Source: Salinimicrobium gaetbulicola (GTDB lineage: Bacteria; Bacteroidota; Bacteroidia; Flavobacteriales; Flavobacteriaceae). Taken from it: a DNA stretch of 64,000 nt. The position numbers were made by a program, and so were the translations under genes. A model generated the notes under the pieces. The model worked only from the letters and a program-made list of their open reading frames with translations, searched no databases and was not told the DNA's origin. The stretch lies in the NCBI RefSeq assembly GCF_042676025.1, contig NZ_JBHTJP010000032.1, forward strand, positions 496,001 to 560,000. Reading direction: 5' to 3'. Below, one piece after another: positions 50,914 to 59,900 of this stretch (positions are counted from its first letter, which is position 1; each line of letters starts with the position of its first letter).

Positions 50914-51804
50914 ATGAAAAATATTGCAGTTATTGGAGCAGGTACTATGGGAAACGGAATTGCCCATACTTTTGCACAATTCGGATATAAAACACATCTA
51001 ATTGACATTTCAGAGAAGTCCCTGGAAAAAGGGATGGGAACCATTTCCAAGAACCTGGACAGAATGGTGGCCAAAGAAAAGATCTCTGAAGAGGATAAAA
51101 AGGATACTCTAAATAACATCACTACTTACACCCAACTTTCAGAAGGTGTGAAAGGTGTGGATCTTGTGGTAGAAGCTGCTACAGAAAATGTAGAACTTAA
51201 ACTTTCTATCTTCAAGCAACTGGACGAGATGTGTTCAAAAGACACCGTTCTTGCTTCCAACACCTCTTCTATCTCGATCACAAAGATCGCTTCTGTAGTT
51301 TCAAATCCTGAAAGGGTAATTGGAATGCACTTTATGAATCCGGTACCGGTTATGAAACTGGTAGAGATCATTCGCGGTTATAATACCAGTGACGAGATCA
51401 CCAATGCTATTATGGAGCTTTCCAGAAAGTTGAAAAAAGAACCGGTTGAAGTGAATGACTATCCTGGATTTGTTGCCAATCGTATCCTTATGCCAATGAT
51501 CAACGAATCGATCGAGACTTTGTATAACGGAGTTGCAGGTGTGCAGGAGATCGACACGGTTATGAAACTGGGAATGGCTCACCCAATGGGACCTCTTCAA
51601 TTAGCCGATTTTATTGGACTTGATGTTTGCCTTTCTATCCTGGAAGTAATGTACAATGGGTTTAAAAATCCAAAATACGCGCCTTGTCCGTTATTGGTGA
51701 ATATGGTACAGGCCGGGAAATTAGGTGTTAAATCGGGTGAAGGTTTCTACGATTATTCTGAAAGCCGTAAGGCAGAAAAAGTTTCAGGACAATTCAGTTC
51801 CTAA
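50914..51804 (+). CDS. 3-hydroxyacyl-CoA dehydrogenase (3-hydroxybutyryl-CoA type)
   Basis: The 296-residue protein matches the short-chain 3-hydroxyacyl-CoA dehydrogenase family (Hbd/PaaH), which oxidises 3-hydroxyacyl-CoA with NAD. N-terminal VIGAGTMGNGIAHTFAQFG is the NAD motif, DLVVEAATENVELK and LASNTSSISITKIAS follow, and MHFMNPVPVMKLVEII contains the catalytic His. The tail has FVANRILMPMINESI and LGMAHPMGPLQLADFIGLDV. It is complete and cytosolic. Its role (beta-oxidation, poly-hydroxybutyrate or amino-acid breakdown) depends on partners not seen here. Confidence 0.93.
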   Translation: MKNIAVIGAGTMGNGIAHTFAQFGYKTHLIDISEKSLEKGMGTISKNLDRMVAKEKISEEDKKDTLNNITTYTQLSEGVKGVDLVVEAATENVELKLSIFKQLDEMCSKDTVLASNTSSISITKIASVVSNPERVIGMHFMNPVPVMKLVEIIRGYNTSDEITNAIMELSRKLKKEPVEVNDYPGFVANRILMPMINESIETLYNGVAGVQEIDTVMKLGMAHPMGPLQLADFIGLDVCLSILEVMYNGFKNPKYAPCPLLVNMVQAGKLGVKSGEGFYDYSESRKAEKVSGQFSS

Positions 51805-51825
51805 TCGAAATCAAAAGTCACACGA

Positions 51826-53061
51826 TTGGCACATGTAATTCCATTCAAGGCGGTAAGACCGTCTCGCGATAAAGTAGGACTGGTAGCCTCGAGATCGTAC
51901 CAGGATTATTCCGTAGAAGAATTAAGGTTTCAGCTTGAGCATAACCCTTTCTCATTTTTACATATCATCAATCCGGGATATAAATTTCAAAAGGAGATAG
52001 CCGGGAATAAACGGTTCCAACTCGTAAAAAACCGGTACCTCGAGTTCAAGGAAGAAGGGGTCTTCATCCAGGATCCGGAAGCCGCTTACTATATCTATGA
52101 AACCGTTTCCCGCAACCAGACCTACTGCGGAATTATTGCGGCCACCAGTGTGGAAGACTACGAAAAGGATATTGTAAAACGGCACGAAGACACCATTTCT
52201 CACAGGGAGAATCTTTTTAAGGATTACCTGCAAACGGTAGGCTTTAATACTGAGCCTGTATTGCTTACTTACCCTGACAGTGCTGTGATCAACAGCATTT
52301 CAGCAGAAATAAAGGCTGAAAGGCCAGAATATGAGTTTTCTTCACTTAACAGGGACACACATTATTTATGGGTGGTTAATGATCCCGACAAAACTGCGAA
52401 GATCAAAGCTGAATTTGATAAAATGCCGGCTGTCTATATCGCCGATGGGCATCACCGCTGTGCCTCTTCCTGGTTGCTGGCAAAAGAAAGCGAAGAGAAC
52501 AATCCAGAGCATACCGGAAAGGAGCCTTATAACTACTTCATGAGTTATTTGATCGCCGAAAGCAATCTTAAACTCTATGAATTCAATCGCCTGGTGACCG
52601 ACCTGAATGGAATGAGCAAAAAGGAGTTTCTCATGCAGCTTGACGAATGGTTTAGAATTGAGAACCGGGGAACGGAATTCTATAAGCCTTCCAAGAAACA
52701 TCATTTTTCGATGTATTTGGACGGAGAGTTCTACTCCTTGTATTTGCGAAAAACCAGTTATGAGTTCACAGATTCCCTGAGCGCATTAGATCCTTATATT
52801 CTATTTGTCAAAGTCCTGAAGCCTTTGTTAGGAATTGACGACCCCAGGAATGATCTGAGAATTTCGTATCTTCCAGGTAGAAATGAGTCTTTCGAGGTCA
52901 AAAAGGCAGTTGACGAAGGTGCATTTGCCGTAGGCTTCGGAATGTTGCCTCTCACCATTGAGGAAGTAAAACAAATAGCGGATGAAGGTCTCACCATGCC
53001 GCCAAAAAGCACCTACATTGAACCCAAACTCAGAAGCGGACTTACCGTATATGAGTTTTAG
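51826..53061 (+). CDS. DUF1015 family protein
   Basis: The 411-residue protein starts at TTG 51826 (MAHVIPFKAVRPSRDKV), since no suitable ATG precedes the conserved N-terminus. DUF1015 hallmarks are VASRSYQDYSVEELR, NPFSFLHIINPG, IYETVSRNQTYCGIIAATSVEDYE and the strongly conserved ADGHHRCASSWLL near 205. The family is widespread but has no proven function; in Bacteroidota it often sits beside serine-biosynthesis or PLP genes. Here the next gene, YggS, handles PLP. It starts 21 bases after the 3-hydroxyacyl-CoA dehydrogenase gene. Confidence 0.9.
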   Translation: MAHVIPFKAVRPSRDKVGLVASRSYQDYSVEELRFQLEHNPFSFLHIINPGYKFQKEIAGNKRFQLVKNRYLEFKEEGVFIQDPEAAYYIYETVSRNQTYCGIIAATSVEDYEKDIVKRHEDTISHRENLFKDYLQTVGFNTEPVLLTYPDSAVINSISAEIKAERPEYEFSSLNRDTHYLWVVNDPDKTAKIKAEFDKMPAVYIADGHHRCASSWLLAKESEENNPEHTGKEPYNYFMSYLIAESNLKLYEFNRLVTDLNGMSKKEFLMQLDEWFRIENRGTEFYKPSKKHHFSMYLDGEFYSLYLRKTSYEFTDSLSALDPYILFVKVLKPLLGIDDPRNDLRISYLPGRNESFEVKKAVDEGAFAVGFGMLPLTIEEVKQIADEGLTMPPKSTYIEPKLRSGLTVYEF

Positions 53062-53091
53062 AATACTTCCGAAGAAAACAATTTTAGAATA

Positions 53092-53751
53092 ATGAGCATT
53101 GCAGATAAAATAAAAGAATTTCATGCAGAACTTCCTGCTGACGTGACTTTGGTTGCTATCTCCAAGACCAAACCTAACGAAGATCTAATGGAAGCTTACA
53201 AAGCCGGACAAAGAGTTTTTGGCGAGAATAAGATCCAGGAAATGGAACAGAAGCATGAAGATCTTCCGAAGGATATAAAATGGCATATGGTTGGGCATGT
53301 ACAACGCAATAAAGTGAAATACATGGCTGGTTTCGTAGACCTCATTCATGCTGTTGATAGCCTGAAGTTGCTTAAAGAGATCGAAAAACAAGCCAAAAAA
53401 CATGATCGAACTGTTGAATGCTTGCTTCAGATCAAAATTGCCGAAGAAGATACCAAATATGGAATAACTGTTGATGAAGCTAAAACTATCCTGAACTCTG
53501 AAACCTACGGCAAAATGTCTCATGTTAAGATAGTTGGGTTGATGGGAATGGCAACTTTAACAGAAAATGATGCCAAAATTAGACAGGAATTTAGCTTTTT
53601 AAAGACTACTTTTGACGACCTTAAAAAAGACCGTGAATCTTTTGAAATATTGTCCATGGGTATGAGCGGCGATTACAAGATCGCCCTGGAATGTGGAAGC
53701 AATATGATAAGAGTTGGAAGTTCGATCTTTGGTGAGCGTAATTATAATTAG
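53092..53751 (+). CDS. yggS: YggS-family PLP homeostasis protein
   Basis: The 219-residue protein is the single alanine-racemase-N domain of YggS/YBL036C/PLPBP, which binds PLP and regulates B6 and amino-acid pools without racemase activity. The PLP Lys is in LVAISKTKPNEDL (about residue 26), followed by FGENKIQEMEQKHEDL, IKWHMVGHVQRNKVKYMAG, and the phosphate-binding end EILSMGMSGDYKIALECGSNMIRVGSSIFG. It lies 30 bases after the DUF1015 gene, which supports a shared cofactor-linked role for DUF1015. Confidence 0.94.
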   Translation: MSIADKIKEFHAELPADVTLVAISKTKPNEDLMEAYKAGQRVFGENKIQEMEQKHEDLPKDIKWHMVGHVQRNKVKYMAGFVDLIHAVDSLKLLKEIEKQAKKHDRTVECLLQIKIAEEDTKYGITVDEAKTILNSETYGKMSHVKIVGLMGMATLTENDAKIRQEFSFLKTTFDDLKKDRESFEILSMGMSGDYKIALECGSNMIRVGSSIFGERNYN

Positions 53752-53767
53752 AAACAGATATTAGCAT

Positions 53768-55141
53768 TTGTACTCAATTTTAGACATAGAAACTACAGGA
53801 GGAAAGTATAATGAAGAGGGAATTACTGAAATTGCTGTCTACAAATTTGATGGTACAAAAGTAATTGACCAGTTTATTAGCCTGGTGAATCCTGAGATTC
53901 CTATTCAACCTTTCGTAATTGGCTTGACAGGTATCAATAATGAGATGTTACGGCATGCTCCCAAGTTCTATGAAGTTGCAAAACGCATAGTGGAGATCAC
54001 AGAGGGTACCATCATTGTTGCCCATAATGCGAAATTTGACTACCGTATCCTCCGCACCGAGTTTAAAAGACTTGGTTTTGAATTTGAGAGGGAAAGTTTG
54101 TGTACGGTAGAACTCTCTAAAAAATTAATTCCGGGACAAGCTTCTTACAGCCTTGGAAAACTGGTACGTGCACTGGGAATTCCTTTAAGCGATCGTCACC
54201 GGGCCAGCGGAGATGCTCAGGCTACCGTGAAACTTTTTAAAATGTTGCTCGCAAAGGACACCGATAAGGAGATCCTGAAGAATTCGGTTAGAAATACTCC
54301 AAAAAATCAAATGGATACCAAACTGATCTATTTGTTGGAGGAGCTTCCATCCATTACCGGCGTATATTATTTCCACGATTCTGAAGGGGAAATCATCTAT
54401 ATTGGAAAAAGCAAGAACATCAAGAAAAGGGTGAATCAGCATTTTACAAGCGAGAACAGGAAATCCCGTGAAATTCAGAAGCACGTGGCATCCATAAGTT
54501 ATGAAGCTACCGGAAATGAGCTGAATGCTCTCCTGAAGGAAAACGAAGAGATCAAGAAAAACAAACCTAAGTACAATAAAGCCTTAACAAAAACAATCTT
54601 TTCTTACGCCTTATATCAATCGAAAGATTCTGAAGGATATACCCAATTAAAGATCGCAAAGGCTGATGGTCGCAAGAAAAATATCACCACCTTCACAAAT
54701 TTTCAACAGGCTAAAGCAGTTTTGAATAACATTGTTGAAGAATACAATCTGTGTCAACGCCTTACCGGTATTCATACCGGCAACGGCAGTTGTTTCAATT
54801 ACAGTATCAAGGAGTGTAATGGCGCATGCATTGGGGAAGAAACTCCCGAAGAATATAATGAGCGAGTGGAAAGAGTCTTACTCAAATACAGTTATGAAAA
54901 CCAGAATATGATCGTTATTGATCGTGGGCGTGATATAGATGAGAAAAGTGCCTTACTGGTTGAAAATGGTCAGTTCAAAGGAATCGGTTATTTTAATCTC
55001 AACTATCAGCTCAATAACCTGGATATCATCAAGTCCATCATCACTCCGATGCGAAGTGACAGGGATTCACAACATATCATTCAAAGCTATTTGAGAAAGA
55101 ATAACCGTCTCAAAGTAATTAAACTGGATACTGTAGAGTAA
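53768..55141 (+). CDS. DEDDh exonuclease fused to GIY-YIG nuclease and UvrC-like cysteine motif
   Basis: The 457-residue protein starts at TTG 53768, since MYSILDIETTGG is the family start. Residues 1-165 are a DnaQ-like DEDDh 3'-5' exonuclease: Asp/Glu in ILDIETTG, FVIGLTGINNEML, VAHNAKFDYRIL and the HxxxxxD-type RHRASGDAQ. Residues about 195-275 are a GIY-YIG endonuclease domain (TGVYYFHDSEGEIIYIGKSKNIKKRV). Residues about 325-360 carry four cysteines spaced C-x12-C-x7-C-x3-C (last part SCFNYSIKECNGACIG), the same arrangement as the iron-sulfur cysteines of UvrC. It is thus a repair-type nuclease with two catalytic domains. Confidence 0.9.
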   Translation: MYSILDIETTGGKYNEEGITEIAVYKFDGTKVIDQFISLVNPEIPIQPFVIGLTGINNEMLRHAPKFYEVAKRIVEITEGTIIVAHNAKFDYRILRTEFKRLGFEFERESLCTVELSKKLIPGQASYSLGKLVRALGIPLSDRHRASGDAQATVKLFKMLLAKDTDKEILKNSVRNTPKNQMDTKLIYLLEELPSITGVYYFHDSEGEIIYIGKSKNIKKRVNQHFTSENRKSREIQKHVASISYEATGNELNALLKENEEIKKNKPKYNKALTKTIFSYALYQSKDSEGYTQLKIAKADGRKKNITTFTNFQQAKAVLNNIVEEYNLCQRLTGIHTGNGSCFNYSIKECNGACIGEETPEEYNERVERVLLKYSYENQNMIVIDRGRDIDEKSALLVENGQFKGIGYFNLNYQLNNLDIIKSIITPMRSDRDSQHIIQSYLRKNNRLKVIKLDTVE

Positions 55142-55204
55142 AATTTTCACTTCTGTTAAGGGGGTTCCTACAAAAAATGTATTTTTACTCTATATAACTA
55201 ACGT

Positions 55205-56041
55205 TTGCCAGAAGAACACAGATCATCCTGGAGAAGCAAACTTCATGAAATTATTTATGAAGCGGATACTCGTGCAGGAAAATTATTTGATTTAGTCTTG
55301 CTTTTTGTGATAATCCTCTCCATTGTCCTGGTGATGCTGGAAAGTGTAAAGTCACTGAATGCACAGTATTTTGAATGGTTTTACAAAGCAGAATGGATTA
55401 TTACTATTGCATTCACAATTGAGTACGTTCTTCGAATCATAACGGTCAAACGCCCCAAACACTACATATTTAGTTTCTACGGAATTGTAGACCTTCTATC
55501 CACAATCCCAACATATCTCACTTTGCTAGTTGGAGGACAGAATTTATTCTTAGCTGTTAGAGCTTTACGTTTATTAAGGGTCTTTAGGATTCTGAAGATC
55601 ACCCGTTATATAGGTGAGTCCAACAAACTTGTACGTGCTTTAAAAGATAGCCGACCAAAGATCATGGTGTTTCTGTTTACCGTTTTGGTTTTGTGCATCA
55701 TTATGGGAACGGTCATGCACCTTGTGGAAGGAGAACAAGGTGGCTTTGACAATATCCCCATCAGTATTTATTGGTGTATTGTAACCCTTACTACCGTTGG
55801 GTTTGGAGATATTCACCCCGTCACCCCTGCCGGTCAGGCTATTGCTTCGGTTATTATGATCTTAGGATATGGAATCATCGCTGTTCCAACCGGGATCGTA
55901 AGCGCAGAGTACACACGGGATATGAAAAATAACACTATTCCGGTACCTATTAATTCACAGGTGTGCCGAGTGTGTAACGAGTCAAAACATATGGATGACG
56001 CCAAGTATTGCCATAACTGCGGAAGTAAACTCAATGAATAA
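55205..56041 (+). CDS. Voltage-gated potassium channel with C-terminal zinc ribbon
   Basis: The 278-residue protein starts at TTG 55205. It has six transmembrane helices; helix S4 has the regularly spaced Arg of a voltage sensor (RALRLLRVFRILKITRY). The pore loop ends TLTTVGFGDIHPV, the K+-selectivity filter TVGFGD near 196. After helix S6 the cytoplasmic tail ends in CRVCNESKHMDDAKYCHNCG, a four-cysteine zinc ribbon. The channel should be a homotetramer in the inner membrane and may have a regulatory tail. Its stop overlaps the miaA start by 8 bases. Confidence 0.92.
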   Translation: MPEEHRSSWRSKLHEIIYEADTRAGKLFDLVLLFVIILSIVLVMLESVKSLNAQYFEWFYKAEWIITIAFTIEYVLRIITVKRPKHYIFSFYGIVDLLSTIPTYLTLLVGGQNLFLAVRALRLLRVFRILKITRYIGESNKLVRALKDSRPKIMVFLFTVLVLCIIMGTVMHLVEGEQGGFDNIPISIYWCIVTLTTVGFGDIHPVTPAGQAIASVIMILGYGIIAVPTGIVSAEYTRDMKNNTIPVPINSQVCRVCNESKHMDDAKYCHNCGSKLNE

Positions 56042-56945
56042 ACCCAATTTAATTGTTATTGTAGGACCTACGGCGATCGGAAAAACCTCTTTAAGCCTGG
56101 ATCTTGCCAGTCATTTTCAAACAGAGATCCTTTCTGCCGACTCAAGGCAATTCTTTAAAGAAATGAGCATTGGTACCGCAGCACCTACTCCAACAGAACT
56201 CTCTAAAGCGCCTCATCATTTCATTCACCATATTTCGATAGAAGATGATTATTCGGTAGGTGATTTTGAAAAAGAAGCTCTTACCAAATTGGAAGAACTT
56301 TTTCAAACTCACGATACTGTCATTATGGTTGGTGGTAGCGGGTTGTATGTGGATGCTGTCACCAAAGGACTTGATAAATTTCCGAAGGTGGACGAGTCTA
56401 TCAGGGTAAATCTTAACCAGGAATTACATACAAAGGGTATAGAAAACCTTCAGCAGCAACTAAAAGAATTAGATCCTCAGTATTTTTCAGAAGCAGATAT
56501 TCAAAATCCACACAGGCTGATTAGAGCGCTGGAAATTTGTATCGGCACAGGGAAACCTTACTCTTCCTTTAGAAAAAATGAAGCCGCAAAAAGGCCTTTT
56601 AACAATATTTTCATCGGTCTTGATGCTGAAAGACAGACAGTATATGACCGTATAAATCAAAGGGTGGATATAATGGCCCAGGAAGGCTTAATTGAAGAAG
56701 CCAGAAAGTTGTATGATAAACGTGGCCTCAATGCGCTGAATACGGTTGGTTATAAGGAATTATTCAAATATTTTGACGGGGAATGGAGCCAGGAACATGC
56801 CATTGAAGAGATCAAGAAGAACACACGCAGGTTTGCAAAGAGACAATTCACATGGTTCAGAAAGAACGAGCAGATAAACTGGTTCAATTATACAACCCCC
56901 AGCAAAGAAATAATCTCCTTTCTGGAAAGTAAAACGCAGAGCTAA
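56034..56945 (+). CDS. miaA: tRNA dimethylallyltransferase (MiaA)
   Basis: MiaA adds the dimethylallyl group to A37 of tRNAs reading UNN codons. The 303-residue protein starts at ATG 56034, inside the end of the channel gene. The P-loop is VGPTAIGKTSLSLDLA (about 10-18), then ILSADSRQFFKEM, GTAAPTPTEL and MVGGSGLYVDAVTKGL. DIQNPHRLIRALEI and NTVGYKELFKYFDG are the catalytic and tRNA-binding parts. FAKRQFTWFRKNEQINWF closes the protein. The stop overlaps the giant surface-protein gene on the other strand by 4 bases. Confidence 0.96.
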   Translation: MNKPNLIVIVGPTAIGKTSLSLDLASHFQTEILSADSRQFFKEMSIGTAAPTPTELSKAPHHFIHHISIEDDYSVGDFEKEALTKLEELFQTHDTVIMVGGSGLYVDAVTKGLDKFPKVDESIRVNLNQELHTKGIENLQQQLKELDPQYFSEADIQNPHRLIRALEICIGTGKPYSSFRKNEAAKRPFNNIFIGLDAERQTVYDRINQRVDIMAQEGLIEEARKLYDKRGLNALNTVGYKELFKYFDGEWSQEHAIEEIKKNTRRFAKRQFTWFRKNEQINWFNYTTPSKEIISFLESKTQS

Positions 56946-59900
56946 TCATTACGCACGATCGCTCGTCTCACATACTCTTTGTCTTCCCCGCTTAGTTTTA
57001 TGGTGTACACCCCAGATTCATACATACTAAGATTCAGATCATAAAATCTCGTGACATCCTCAGGAAAATCCCTGGCAAATAAGAACCTGCCTCGAATATC
57101 AAAGACTTCAGCCCTGTTCAAAATGATTTCAGGAGAAGTAGTGATCTTAACATTACCACTTCCAGGATTAGGGTAAATGATCACGTACGGTAACGGATCT
57201 GCAGGTTCCTCTCCAATAAGCTCACAGAAACCTTTCGGGTCTTCTACCTTCACCCTGATCTCACATGCGCCCTCTTCATTTGGAGTTACATAATTGAAAA
57301 TAATCGTTTGTTCGCCAATATCCTCACATCTAAATTCCTCCTTGCTCACCGAATATTGAATGGTTCCCGTGCCGCCGGTGAAAAGTGATCTTGCATCTAA
57401 CCTAACATTCCTTCCTTCCTCCATCTGAAGGCTAATAGCATCAACACACTGTATACTTTCCCCAGGTTCTTCCGGAACTCTGACATTCAACAAAACCTCG
57501 CAACTGGATTCATTCCCGGAATCATCAAAAATCGTGAGGGTAATTATTTGTTCTCCTTCATCCTCTCTTGTGAAAGTTGATTTTGAAAGAGTCCTTGAAA
57601 CAATTCCGCAATTATCTGTGGATCCTACATCAATCTCATCTACTGAAATACTTACTGACTCGTTATTCTCCAGATCGATCTCTAATGAACTAACACAGGC
57701 TACTTCCGGAGGAATATTATCTGCTACGGAAAGATTAAAATTACAGGAAGTTCTTTTTTCACCTTTTTGGACAGTCAAAGTAATTTGGGTAGTTGAAGTA
57801 ATGATCTCTCCTGATGGTGGCTCCTGAGTTATCACAGCATCTTCCACAGACACCTGGGCCAAATCCCTGAAATCGGGCACTACATAAGAGCAATTGTCGT
57901 TCAATTCTCCAATTTGATCATCTGGACAAGTAATATTCAGAACTTCTTCTTCGGTCAACCGCAATATAAAAGAACAGGAAGCCGAATTCCCGGCATCATC
58001 AACCGCGGTGAGAAGGATTTCTGATGTTTCAGAAGTAATTATAGTATTAGGAGTCGGTTGCTGAGTTATGGTATAATTTCCGCAGTTTTCAAATACTTCG
58101 GTATTTGCTGAGAAATCGGGTAAAACAAATCCATTTTCAGGTTCCCAGGCAAATATGAGATCTCCTTTACAAGTGATTTCAGGTGCAGCCTGATCTTCAA
58201 TTTTGAGGTGTACCACACATACATCGACATTGCCATACTCATCGGTCGCCCTGATCTCTACGGAAGAATTTTCAAATATCACAGTTCCCGCTGCAGGAGT
58301 TTGTTCAATGTCGGCTGAAATATTGGTGCTTACCCCAACTGTGAGATCAGGAATCTGCACAGAACAATTTTCATTCAGAGCTAAAATTTGTTCAGCAGCA
58401 CATGATGTAATTTCTACCATAGGAACTTCTTCAGCTATTAAAACAATCTCAAACTGACAAGTATTGGTATTTCCCGAGGCATCGATTACAGTAAGAATTA
58501 TTTCCCTGCTTTCAAAAATGACACTTCCGGGTGCCGGTTCCTGGATTACTTCAAAATCACAATTCTCTTCGACCATGGCAGAAGATCTGAAATCAGGAAT
58601 TACAAATCCATCCCCTCCATTAAATGTAAATTCCTGATCACCGGGACAACTTATTGTAGGTGCAGTGGTGTCGTTCAGGATTATTTCAAAAGAACAGGTT
58701 GCCGTACTCCCATTTTCATCTTCCGCGAGATATTCGATCAGTGTCGATTCATAAATTTCGGTTCCCGGTGCCGGAATCTGGACAATGTCAGCTGAATGAT
58801 TGGTCGTGATCTCAGAAGTATAGTCTACCAGAATATAACTGCAGTTATCATTTAATTCTACTATTCTGGAAGCGGGACATTCAGTTATTTCCAATGCATC
58901 TTCTTGAAAAGTAAGCCTAAAAGCACATTCCTGAGACCTGTTCCCGGATGCATCTTCGGCTATAAAACTAATTTCAGAAGATTCAGTAATACTAGTTCCC
59001 GGCGCAGGCTCCTGAATAATTGAAATATCTGAAGAACAATCGTTCACGGAAACCGTACTTCTATAATCAGGTAACACGAAAACTTCTCCAAAACTGAGGG
59101 TTTCAAAAATGTCATTTCCGCAACTGATCTCCGGAGGAGTATTATCTTCTATTGAAATAGTCATATTACAGCTTGCGGAATTTCCTGCGGCGTCAACTGC
59201 TTTGATCTCGACTGAGGACTGTGAATCAATAAGAGTTCCGGCTGGTGGAGTTTGGGTTATGTCAGCCTCAATATTGGTCGAAATTTGTTCGCTGAGATCA
59301 GGGATCTCCACCACGCAGTCGGTATTTAAGTATAAGACAATTTCTGAAGGGCATGAGGTGATTTCTACAGTTGGTTCCACCACCTCTGTCAGGTTGACTA
59401 AGAATTCACAGTCACTTCTGTTCCCACGGCTATCGATGGCGGAGATCACTAAATTTTGACTTTCAAAAATGACACTTCCGGGTGCCGGTTCCTGGATTAC
59501 TTCAAAACCACAATTATCTGAAATCTCTGTCAATGGTCGGAAATCAGGAATAACAAACCCGTCATTCCCATTAAATGTAAATTCCTGATCACCGGGACAA
59601 CTTATGAAAGGCACGGTAGTGTCTTCAAGGGTCAGTTCAACAGAACAGGTTGCTGTATTCCCATTTTCATCTTCCGCGCGAAATTCGATAATTGTCGATT
59701 CGTAAATTTCAGTTCCCGGTGCCGGAACCTGAAGAATTTCAGCTGGATGATTGGTTGTGACCTCAGAAGTATAGTCTACCAGAATATAACTGCAATTATC
59801 ATTTACTTCAGCTATTTTGGAAGCTGGACATTCAGTTATTTCCAATGCATCTTCCTGAAAAGTAAGCCTAAAAGCACATTCCTGAGACCTGTTCCCGGAT

